From: Panonychus citri | Taxonomy: Eukaryota; Arthropoda; Arachnida; Trombidiformes; Tetranychidae | DNA: 64,000 nt | Reading direction: 5' to 3' | Assembly: GCF_014898815.1 (NCBI RefSeq) | Contig: NW_026515464.1 | Location: forward strand, 1 to 64,000 | Made by a program: the position numbers and the translations under genes | Part shown: piece after piece, positions 38,236 through 48,300 of the stretch | Layout of the letters: every line of letters begins with the position of its first letter | How positions within the stretch are numbered: the stretch's first letter is position 1 | The notes under the pieces: generated by a model | Told to the model about the DNA's origin: nothing | Seen by the model: only the letters and a program-made list of their open reading frames with translations | Databases searched by the model: none

Positions 38236-39023
38236 AGGGTAAAGCTTTAGCTCCCCTGGTTCAATCATTTCACTTTATGATTAGATTCATTTTATAAACT
38301 TTAGTTAATCATTTTCTTATTTGATCATTTAAACAATTAATCACAATTTAATATTTAATTTCTTCTGTTTGATTAAGATAAACAATTACTTCTCCTTATA
38401 AGGATGAAAACCTAAGAAGGTTAATCTTTTGTTCTCGATCAAGAGAGACACCAAAGTGGCGCCTTAACTGGTTATCTTTATCTTTCTCTTTCCTTTACCC
38501 TTTGTTAGTAACCTAAAGGTTGATGATGAAAAGATTAACTTTGGTTATTTTAACGAACATTACTTGTTTTTCTTATCTATGTAATAGTAAAGCTAAAGCT
38601 ACGGAGAAAGACTCTCTTTCTTTTTACTTTCTTTTTCTCTGTCTACTTTTGTAATCTTATCCATAAAAAGGAAAAAGAAGAAAAAAGAAGTTGAAGATTA
38701 ACTTTACACTTTGAATAGACTAATCACTTTTCTATTCTTTGTTTTCTTCAATTTTACAATTACTAAAGTAATTTAGTTAATTCTAAATATTAATAAAGTT
38801 TGAAACAATTAATTATAATCTTGTGAATCCTGTATCTTGAACTTAAAGTTGATCTGATCGGTGTGGTCAGATCGGAATCTCTTAAGTGTTTTAAGATATT
38901 GATCATTTTAATACATCAAGACTTGAGTCTTTATAACTTAAGGTTCATAATCTGATTCTTAACTGATTTATTTAAACCACTGTAGTAACAGTTCATATCA
39001 TTACTATTGATTATCATCTATCA
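38233..39023 (+). repeat. 3' LTR
   Basis: Starts TGAAGGGTAAAGC like the 5' copy and ends ...ATCTATCA. It is nearly identical to the 5' LTR for about the first 500 bp, then differs by many substitutions and indels (for example around 38822-38850 and 38940-38990). The bases after it (AAGAT) do not duplicate those before the 5' LTR (CGAAT). Confidence 0.92.
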
Positions 39024-41117
39024 AAGATGAAAGTGTTTTTCATTTTGTCAACTTTGAAACAACAACAACAACAACATGAGCATCAACAATGATGATGAGG
39101 ATATGATGGTTAGAATTGAAGAAGAAAAGAATTTGTCTTTATTCCCCCCTCTCATCTTCTTTCTTCCATCCTCATCATTATCTCTCATCATCATCTTCTT
39201 CTCCTTCTACTTGATATTTAACCTTTATCTATTTCTTCTCTCTTTTCTTTTCTTTTCTTTTCCATCCTCATCTTCTTGTTAGCATCATCATCGTTTACTT
39301 TCAATTTCAATTGTACTTTAACTGAATTGATTAGTTGACACCTTAATTGGATCAACAACAAATTCCAACTTTAACTATTGTTATCTCTTAACTGTTAATC
39401 ATCAAGATTCACCATCATGATAATGATAATAATTGGTTTCTAGTTTGTCGTCATCTTATTACATTAATCTAGATTGAGTTTAAATTTCATCCTCATCTCT
39501 TATCCTCATCATCAGGTTGACACAATGTTCAAGAATAATAAAATGTTGTGAAAAAAGTTGAGGATCAGGAAATGATGGGAGAGGAAAAAAATTAATTAGA
39601 CAAAAAGATGAGGATGATGGAGATAAAATGAGGAAAGATGATTCATGATGATGCTAATCATTAATGATCAGCAGAAATTGGATGAAAAAAAGAGGATTTT
39701 TTAAGGAAAATGAAATAAAAGAGTTGATTAAATAATCGATTATATGTCAAATGATCTTACAATCATCAATGGTCATCTTGTTGACCATTATCTTCATCAT
39801 CAGATACTTCCAACAATTTGATCGTCACTTGAGTAGAGAGAAGATGATCTGATTTTTTTTCGAAAATCAAGAAAATCAATTTTTCGTTTTCTAGTAAATT
39901 GAATTTCAGGTTGTTGTTGAAGGGAAAAAGATGAAGATGGAAGATGAGATTGAGGGTGGAAATTGATGACGATGAAAAGTTCCTCTGTTTATCCTGAACT
40001 CTCTCTCTCTCTCTCTCTCTCTCTCAACATCATTGAATAAATATAACATTCTGCATACATTATAATGGATAAGAAAGGAAAAGAAAATTTTTCAAAAGAA
40101 AATTTCAATTCCCTGTTGATATTATACAATAATAATCATCAAGTCATTTTCCAAAGATGATCTAGTCACGTTCATAAGAATGTATTAAGATCAAAGATGA
40201 TGATGATATTCAATAAATGATCTCCTCTGTTTCAGTAAAGATTCATGATAATGATGAAATTTTCACTCATGTTGACAAACATGTAACTTGTCCTGGAAGA
40301 AAAAAAAACTCTAACATTGAATAGCTTGTCATTGTCTGTCAAGAAATAAGAAGAAGAAAAAAAAAATAAAATAAAAACGGAAAAGATGAAAAATGATCAT
40401 CAATTTTGTATCATCTTCAGTAGTTGTTTTTTTTACTTCTTAATCTTCATAATCATCATCAGCATCATCTTTAATTGATGCATGATCATCCTTATCATCA
40501 AAATGATGAAATTACCGGATGAATGAGGATACACTGAATGTATTGAAGTTTCCAATGATAAAACTTTTTTTTTGAGCTTGAATTGTAAAACTACAACGAA
40601 AACATAACGAGAAGAAAAAAAAGTTTTTAATTTATTCAAATTGCAAACGCATATATAATTAGATAATCAAGTTGATTATTATTATGTATCAACAATATTG
40701 TTCATGGTTATTATTAGGTTTTCAAGTCCGTAAGGATGAGGATGAGAAGGAGGTTAAGGAGAAATCAATTGGAGAGTGGGTGTAGCCTCATCATCATCAT
40801 CCTCATCATCCTCATCATCAACGATGATTAGGTTAACTTTTGCTTGATTGTTGATTATTATTTTGCATTTTGTAGTTTTCCAATAAATAATATATTGTAT
40901 ATGTTGACGTGTTATTATTGAGAGACTTCAATGAATCATTTAATTTGATCATTTCTTGTTTCTATTTTTTTCTCTCTCTCTCTCTTCTTGATTGTAGGTA
41001 CAATATGATTGTGATTTGGTCAATTCAATTGTAAGTGGTTGATTGTTGTTGTCGACAACAATTTAATGTGTGTGCTCGTGTAAAACGTACAATCTGATTG
41101 ATAAACTTAACTGTAAT
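39024..41117. other. Non-coding interval between retrotransposon and miR-87 cluster
   Basis: No supportable gene. It contains a CAA repeat at 39060-39075, ATG/CAT low complexity, a CT run at 39999-40025 and a perfect 16-bp palindrome at 41046-41061. An ATG-initiated 68-codon frame at 39076 is low-complexity Ser/Leu/Phe sequence. No later TMTC exon was recognised. The last few hundred bases probably include the start of the miR-87 primary transcript, but no promoter motif is clear. Confidence 0.55.
39999..40025. repeat. (CT)n microsatellite
   Basis: A CT run of about 13 units. Confidence 0.85.
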
Positions 41118-41204
41118 TATGTTGAACGTGCCCGAGACTTTGTCTCAGCCTCAGAAAAATGAATTTTAATAAGGTGAGCAAAGTTTCAGGTGTGTTTGTG
41201 TAAT
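41118..41204 (+). ncRNA. miR-87 precursor, copy 1
   Basis: A hairpin whose 3' arm holds GTGAGCAAAGTTTCAGGTGT (from 41174, mature about 41174-41194), the sequence known as miR-87-3p (seed UGAGCAA/GAGCAAA). The 5' arm, GAACGTGCCCGAGACTTTG followed by TCTCAGCCT, pairs with it with a few wobbles and single-base bulges; the loop is the AT-rich segment around 41152-41172. miR-87 is a conserved protostome microRNA. This is the first of four copies on the + strand. Confidence 0.9.
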
Positions 41205-41592
41205 CACGAACTCATTGTGTGTGTGAGTCTTTTATTGTGTCCATATGATTGATTCAACTGTATCAGTTTTATGGAAATGATAATCTAACAACAATTAACA
41301 CCATGGATACCTTGATGGTGATGATGATGGTGATTATGATTATGATGATGATACGCTGATTCTGTTGAATTTCAGTTTCAATTTCAAATCAAATCTCAAA
41401 CTGGTTTATTAAGGTACTAATCTTAATCAATGAATGATAATAATAATGCTAATAAAACAGGTAAGTTGTTAATCTTTTTGATTTTTTTTTTCTCTCCAGT
41501 TTCAATGATAATAAAACTTAATCCATGTCTCAATGTCTTTTGTTCATGTGATTAACTTAATCTTGTGAAAAGGACTGGAAAAAGTTCCGATT

Positions 41593-41687
41593 ATTTCGCT
41601 GAACGTGCCCGGAACTTTGTCTCAACCTTAGATATGCAAAGGTCACTCATTTAGGTGAGCAAAGTTTCAGGTGTGTTCAGTGAGATT
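41593..41687 (+). ncRNA. miR-87 precursor, copy 2
   Basis: The mature 3' arm is identical to copy 1 (41655-41675). The 5' arm CTGAACGTGCCCGGAACTTTG closely resembles copies 1 and 4. The stem base is extended by pairing of TCGCTGAAC (about 41597) with GTTCAGTGA (about 41675). The loop is longer than in the other copies. Confidence 0.9.
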
Positions 41688-41840
41688 GAAACTCTCACCT
41701 ATTCAACCAACGATGACCACTGACCCTCGATGGAATATAATCAATTTGGATTTTCATCTCTCTCTCTCTCTGGGCATTATTCATTATTTTGTGACACTTT
41801 AACGTTAAACTGACCATTCAAGTGACAATGATTGACTAAT

Positions 41841-41944
41841 AAATGGTCCTCATACCCGCCTGAACTATTGTCTCTCTGTACCTCTGTAATTAAATACATT
41901 TATATGTGAAGGTGAGCAAAGTTTCAGGTGTGCTTGAACCATTT
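41841..41944 (+). ncRNA. miR-87 precursor, copy 3 (divergent 5' arm)
   Basis: The mature 3' arm is unchanged (41912-41932). The 5' arm is quite different from the other copies (CCCGCCTGAACTATTGTC), yet still pairs with the mature strand. The stem base is closed by a perfect AAATGGT/ACCATTT pairing at 41841 and 41938. The compensated divergence of the passenger arm argues that the hairpin is under selection. Confidence 0.85.
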
Positions 41945-42114
41945 ATAACATCATCATCTTCATCATCATTATCATCATTATCTTCAGGTACTGATGGTCA
42001 TCTGATTGACCACTGTGTCCATTGTATTTTAATATTTACATCTTGAGATGTGATAAGTATTAGATTTTTTTTTTCTTGTTTTAATCTAAATATTGATCCC
42101 GAAAAAGTCGCGTC

Positions 42115-42204
42115 CAGTTATGTTGAACGTGCCTCGGACTTTGTCTCAACCTCAGAAATAATTAAAATAAGGTGAGCAAAGTTTCAGGTGTGTTTGGTGT
42201 AATT
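42115..42204 (+). ncRNA. miR-87 precursor, copy 4
   Basis: The mature 3' arm is identical (42172-42192). The 5' arm TTGAACGTGCCTCGGACTTTG matches copy 1 except for one swapped base pair region. Together the four copies span 1.1 kb, with 230-480 bp between starts, and are probably cut from one primary transcript. Confidence 0.9.
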
Positions 42205-44272
42205 AACTAAACGACTTGAACTAATTAACACAATCTAATCCCTTGTTTATTTTTTTCCCATCAACAATCAATTGTAATTTAGTTCAATCAATGAACCATT
42301 TTAAATTTTGTACCATTAGTTTTGTTTTGTGAGCTTAATTGTCACATAACAATAATTGTAATCAAATTAATAAACAAATTGATCTTCAATCAAATTATTT
42401 TTACTCTCTTGTTTTATTATGAATGTTATTGTATTGGAATAAAATTACAATCAATAAATTGCTGGTTAATTGTTTTTATTACTGTTTCTTTTGCTTTTCA
42501 ATGGGTTAATCAATCTTAAGAGCAATATAATTATTAAAAATAATGATTAGTTTAGTTAATTAGACATAAACTGTTTTCTTATTGTTTATGTAATTGGGTA
42601 AATGTATCAATACAATTAACTGTAATTCATTGTTAACCCCAATTTGATTAGACGTTTACATGGTCAATTAAAAGTGATTAGCCTAATTAAGTCAAATTAT
42701 TATCATTTATATACTTAAATTAGTTATATGCTCATTTGTATATGTCTAAATCAACAGTTTACATTTAATTCATTGGTAAATCAATATTAATGATAATATT
42801 GTCAAGTTAATTGGTTTCCTAACTAATTATGATTAGCTTATTATTATTCATTCAACCCAATAATTGATCAATAAATTGCTTCACCATATAAATAAATTAT
42901 CGGACCTTGTAAGTGACTTTCAATTTAATTATTGACTTTTTATTGATTTCTTCTACTTGTTTCCTAATGTTGATTGAAGCAAATGAAACAATTAATTTCT
43001 ATCTATTAATTAACTTTAACACAAATATTAATCAACTGCAATTGTAAAGTTTACTAATTGACATAAATTCAGACAAGAAGCAGATAATCAATCATTATTA
43101 TTCACATTCCACTAGTTGGATGATAATAATAATTATGAGAAAATAAAGTTCGATCATAATGATTAAGTTAATATCTTAAAAATTAATTGTAATAGAAAAT
43201 AATTACGAACTAATAATTAATCGAAATTGAAAAAATTTTCTCAACAATAAAAGTAGTTATTTTCTATTCACGAGATGGCAGCACTTTTTCATTTTCTCTT
43301 TAAAATGTTACATAAATGTCTCCATGGCAACAGAGCGCGAAATTTGATCGATCCCCTGATAGAACAAAGAAAAAAAATTGATCATTTGATTGGAGAGAAT
43401 TTTTTGTTAACCAAGTTAATTGATGATTAGTTTAATCTGTTTGGGGATTAGTTGAACAATCTTACAATTCACTTGGAAATTAGGCTGTTAATCAGTTGAC
43501 ACAAAGAGAGAGAGAGGGTTGATTATTAATAGAAAAAGAATGAAAAAAAAATCTAAAAGAATTAAATTGATTGAGAAGAATCATAATTTTCTCATGAAAA
43601 TAGTAAATGTTTTCCTTTTCTGTTGTTGTGTGTTGTTGATTTGTTAATGGGAGAAAGAGTTGATCTTTCATCGTCTGTAGTTAATCAATTGATTGATTAT
43701 AGATTTTTAATTGTGATTAATTGAAGATAAACAATTTCTTCCAGTAGAAAATAAATGCGATGATTAAAATGACCTCTAGGGAGAAAGAATGAAATCTCTT
43801 TCATTGATGAACTGACAGTCGTATGAAAGAGTCACTATTCTGGATGAAATTCATTATTTAAGTGTTTTGTTTATTTTGTATTTTCTTTTTTTCTTCTTTA
43901 ATTTCGATCATTTTTATTAATTTATTCTCTCAATTAATCAACTTTGTTCTACTAAACATACGTTTTAGTAATTAAAACCATTTAAATTGTGATTGATTTT
44001 CTTTCAACTGTTTTCTCCACTAAAAAAGAGAAGAACAAAAAACCAAAACAAAAAGTGTTCTCTTCTTCTTCTTCTTCTTCTAGTTTCTCTAACATCTTTT
44101 TTATCTTTCTCTATCTTTACTCTCTCTCTCTCTCTCTCTATCTATCTTTCTTTCTCTGTTTCTGTTTCTCTTTCTCTATCTATCTCTTTGTCTTTTTTTT
44201 ATCTAATTGTTTCTTTTTTTTCTTGTTTTCTATTCTCTGTCTTATTATCTCTCTCTTTCAATTGTGTTAATC
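42205..44272. other. Non-coding interval upstream of drk, with probable promoter and 5' UTR
   Basis: AT-rich with no gene. A less repetitive block at about 43270-43360 carries AGATGGCAGC, an X-box-like site and a GCGCGAAA site, and may be the drk core promoter. The final 200 bp before the drk ATG are almost pure pyrimidine (CT and TTC runs from about 44060), giving spurious Ser/Leu/Phe frames; this is most likely drk 5' UTR. Confidence 0.55.
43318..43331 (+). promoter_or_regulatory. RFX X-box-like site
   Basis: GTCTCCATGGCAAC fits the RFX/DAF-19 X-box consensus GTHNYYATRRNAAC at every position. It lies about 940 bp upstream of the drk ATG, next to a GCGCGAAA (E2F-like) sequence and 36 bp after AGATGGCAGC. 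Function is inferred from motif only. Confidence 0.45.
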
Positions 44273-44920
44273 ATGGAAGCCATTGCTAAGCATGATTTCA
44301 ATGCTACAGCTGAAGATGAATTAAGTTTCCGTAAATTTGATACTCTAAAAATATTAAACATGGAGGATGATGTTAATTGGTACCGAGCTGAATTGGAGGG
44401 TCGAGAAGGCCTAATTCCTAGTAATTATATTCAAATGAAACCTCACGATTGGTATCATGGTAGAATTTCTCGTGCTGATGCAGAAAGATTGTTAATCACC
44501 CAACATGAAGGAGCTTTTCTCATAAGGGTCAGTGAAAGTTCACCAAGTGATTTCTCTCTTTCGGTAAAGTGTGGTGATTATGTTCAACATTTTAAAGTTC
44601 TTCGTGATACTCAGGGTAAATTTTTCCTCTGGGTGGTTAAATTTAATTCACTTAATGAATTGATTGAATATCATCGATCTGCCTCAGTCTCCCGATCCCA
44701 AGATATTAAACTAAGAGATATACAAATACCATCTGATGAGATACTAGTACAAGCCATGTATGACTTTACACCACAAGAAAATGGTGAGCTTGGTTTCAAG
44801 AGAGGTGATGTTATCACGGTTACCGATAATTCAGATCAAAATTGGTGGGAAGGTGAAATTGAAGGACGAAAAGGATATTTTCCTGCTACTTATGTTGAAC
44901 CTTATCAACAAATGTCATGA
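44273..44920 (+). CDS. drk: Drk/GRB2 adaptor protein (SH3-SH2-SH3)
   Basis: 215 codons in one exon, starting MEAIAKHDFNATAEDELSFR, the classic GRB2 N terminus; human GRB2 has 217 residues. N-terminal SH3 about 1-56; SH2 from WYHGRISRADAE (60) with the phosphotyrosine-binding Arg at 85 in FLIRVSESS; C-terminal SH3 from QAMYDFTP to YVEPY. The adaptor binds phosphotyrosine on activated receptor kinases through SH2 and brings Sos through its SH3 domains, activating Ras at the plasma membrane. Lack of coding introns is notable, since GRB2 genes in other animals are usually split; all domains are intact, so a retrocopy of a still-present spliced gene cannot be excluded but need not be assumed. An AATAAA occurs 25 bases after the stop. 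Convergent with TBCD. Confidence 0.97.
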   Translation: MEAIAKHDFNATAEDELSFRKFDTLKILNMEDDVNWYRAELEGREGLIPSNYIQMKPHDWYHGRISRADAERLLITQHEGAFLIRVSESSPSDFSLSVKCGDYVQHFKVLRDTQGKFFLWVVKFNSLNELIEYHRSASVSRSQDIKLRDIQIPSDEILVQAMYDFTPQENGELGFKRGDVITVTDNSDQNWWEGEIEGRKGYFPATYVEPYQQMS

Positions 44921-45320
44921 AAACCCTGAACCAGAATGAGAAGAAAATAAAAGAAAATAAGAGAGAAAACGACCTTCAACATCTTCCCCTCCTCTGTTTT
45001 TCCATTTCTACGTCTAATTTAATGTTCTCTTTTGCATTTTCTACCTTTCCACCCTAAATCGTAACAATTAACTTGCTTAATTTCATTTGTTTTTCCCCTT
45101 ATTCACCTTTATTTTCATTTTCCATCACTAATATCCACTCTCTCTCTCTCTCTCCTCTTTACAAAAATTCAATCTCTCTTTCTCAATTTCTCTCCACAAT
45201 TAACGCACTGGACAAAAACACGAATTAATCAATTGTTTCATTTCGTTTCTATTACAAACTAACTGATTATTCATTCATTTACACACGTAAACAAAGATTG
45301 AGATCCATCATCCAAACCAA
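44921..45320. other. Shared 3' region of drk and TBCD
   Basis: The 400-bp gap between two convergent genes. It should contain both 3' UTRs. AATAAA on the + strand at about 44946 and TTTATT (AATAAA on the - strand) near 45109 are possible poly(A) signals. Otherwise CT-rich and AT-rich filler. Confidence 0.6.
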
Positions 45321-48300
45321 TCACAAGCTCAAAAGGCTCTTCAATTTATCCTTGATTGGTATTAAAATGCTTCTTTCTTTGTTCCAATCAGTTTCCGTCA
45401 AAAGTCTAAGAGCTTGTTCCTGTTTAGTTTCATCTTCAGCATCGTTTTTCTCATCACCATCTTCATTATGATCCATTTTATCTTCATTGTTAACACCAAC
45501 CAGATTATCTTGAAAAATGTCCTCATAAATCATTAACGCTGTATACAATTCGTCTGCCGTGTTGGTCCGTACAAAAGGATATTTGGTACATAGAAAGATG
45601 CATAAAATATTCAAACATTTCTTGCGTAAACCTGGAAAAAGAAAAGACAATAACAAGAACAATTAACCAATCACAATTAGAAGTCTACATCAAATGATCA
45701 ACAAACAAACAAACAAACAAAACGATATTTTGTAACAAGAAAAAAAAAGAAAAAAAAAAGATTCAAGACTTAAGTGATTCTCCAATTTCCCTTTTAAAAA
45801 ACTGACCCTATTGTCCAGCAAACACACATAACCTTTTTCTCACCTTTCTCTCAATGACAATTATCACATTCAAATACAACGATAACGGTGAAATTGTACC
45901 AATACACCAGGGAGTGAAAAAGATTGGCCCAGTCTCCCTCTTATCCACCACCACCACCATCACCCACTCCACTCCACTCTTCCAATACTACTTTTCTTTT
46001 AGCAATATTCCTCCACCTTATCAACCTCCATCATCCATATATTACATAAATATAAATAAAAATTTTTCCCATTGTTTATTTAGGAGAAACAAACTAACTG
46101 ATGTTTTCATGTTAATTAATTTTAAATTGTTACCTTTAAAACGTAAACAGTTACATAAAAGTTGAACGGTTGCCACTTTTTTCTTAGGAATCGCTGTTAT
46201 TTTCGCAATCGACCAACTTTTATCAATTAGAATGTTAATTTTTGACTCTTCTAAATCATTAAATACTCCAGAAATCACCATGGAATTAAGAGTATTTATC
46301 AATTGTAAACACATTCTTTCCACTGTTAAATTATCTTGGTAAACATTTATAAAAATGTCAATAATTTGGTTAAATTTATCCTTATCAGTTGATTTGATTG
46401 ATTTAAGTTGATTTAGAAGAGCGGCCATTGAAGTTTTAACCTTAACAATAAATGAAAATAACAAAATAATCAAAGTTAGTTGGAGAGAGAGAGAGAGAAA
46501 CAAAATTAACTTAAAAAGGAAATGATTATGAGACTGTAACTCATTGTTAACAAGTTAATTTACTTGATTAGTAAATTAATATTGTCTAATTTGGCTTACA
46601 ATTGAACTGGGATTTCCTCCGGTACTCATAACCAAACCTTTCCAAAGGTTATATGAATATCTTTCAATTGTTAGAATCGGAAACCAAATATTAAAATTAG
46701 ATTCATCTCTAAAATGAATGGTGGATATTTCATCTTTACAGGGTAACATGGTGATTAAATCATCTAAATGGAAATGTTTACCAATCCTGTCAAACAATTG
46801 GAAGAAAGAAAAATATAATTAGTAAATCAATTTATCCAAGTTCTGTAAGTTCATCTTACCCATGAACAATTTGGAAAAAATTTTCACCGGCAACCAAACG
46901 CATCTCATTGTGATGGGAAACACAATGGATTAGTAATTGATTGATTATTCGATTGATTAAGTCGTAGTTTAATAGTTCACAAGATAATCCATGGAGGTGC
47001 AAGACTATTTTCTGAAAGAAAAAAAAGAATAGAACAAATTAATTGTCAGTAAGTATTTTCGAGGGTTAAAAGTTTTACCCTAATTGAGTTAATTGCTGAA
47101 ATGCGAACTGGTTCACCGACATCTCCTTTACTGCTTGTTGTATAATCTTCAATTGCCACGTTTAAATTGTGGTCGATAATTTGATTAACTAGACTATTTA
47201 AACTTGAGATTGTTAAATTATCCATTTGTAATAAAAGTGAAGTATAACAATTAACTGCTGAAACTTTCCATTGAAACCAAATACTTTCATCGGGTGTTAT
47301 TGAATTAAGAGAAGTTAAAATTGTATCGAAGATAATTTTTATCATCTCAATGGAAATGATTGAAACTGGTAAACATCCAAGAGCTTCCAATGATCCACAT
47401 CGAACATGTTCAAGATTAGTTACACAATTTTCGAGTAAATGTTTAGTCCAAATTTGTCCAATCTCCGGTTGACCAATGAAATAGTTATCATATAAAGCCA
47501 CAAATCCCGTTATCGCTTTACTCCTGATTGTCTCATTAGTATGGAAGACACAATCTTTTAGAATGTCAATCCAACAGTTGAGAATAAATTGTTTGTCGAT
47601 TGGTAGACACGAGAGAGAGACTTTCTCGATTAGAAGACAAATCGCCGAACGGAAAAGTTCACCTTTAACTCCTTTGAATCCAAGTGACGATTTAATCTCA
47701 GTTGATATTCGTTCAATACCTTCCAGAATTTGATTTGGACAATTAATGTTCATTTGGTTCATTGAATGTATAGCCCATGCAAGTGCTATTATCGATCCAT
47801 GTTTCGTAGCTAAATCAGAGCTTGTGGTTTTATATAAAATTGTTGGAATGATTAAATCATTTATCAATTCGTTAGGTGCCAATTTGATTAAGCTTGCCAG
47901 CGCTTCGGCACTGAGACATCTGATTTCTTGGTCCCAATGGTTAATTTTTGCATCAAGTAAATGGTAAATTAATGGTTGTAGATGGTTGTTAAATTGTGCG
48001 ACGAAAACACTTAGTTCAAGAAATGCTCTTCGAGTTCTGCCAACCGCTTGATTGTCAACTGTGGTTAATATTTCAATTCCATGGGGAACATTATGAGATC
48101 CTAATCGACCGACGGTCTCTTGGTAGGCTGCTGAAGCTGCTCGTCGACATCTAATCTCCCGATCAAAGACAGAAACTACTAATAGAGTTGAGGTTATCCC
48201 ATCGAGAAAAGGTCGTAATATTTCAGCGTCATAAGCTCGTGCAAAGGCCCAAAATGCGTAACAAGCAGCATCACGAACTGTTTCACCGACGGAAAAGTTT

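Larger units (their letters stand above)
28255..39023 (+). mobile_element. Ty3/gypsy-type LTR retrotransposon with a third ORF
   Basis: About 10.8 kb between two long terminal repeats of about 818 and 791 bp, in the same orientation as the TMTC exons. Order: 5' LTR, primer site, gag, a 34-codon ORF, pol (protease, reverse transcriptase, RNase H, integrase), ORF3, 3' LTR. The RT-RNase H-integrase order places it in Ty3/gypsy rather than copia. All catalytic motifs in pol are present and the long frames have no internal stop, so the copy looks recently functional. Against that, the LTR pair differs noticeably in its last 250-300 bp and I find no target-site duplication. No envelope-like protein is encoded. 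Lineage within gypsy is unresolved. Confidence 0.95.

Noticed and set aside
39076..39282. 68-codon ATG frame after the 3' LTR
   Set aside because: A short acidic start followed by Ser/Leu/Phe runs encoded by a pyrimidine tract.
43989..44289. 93- and 98-codon frames before drk
   Set aside because: Translations of the pyrimidine-rich drk leader.
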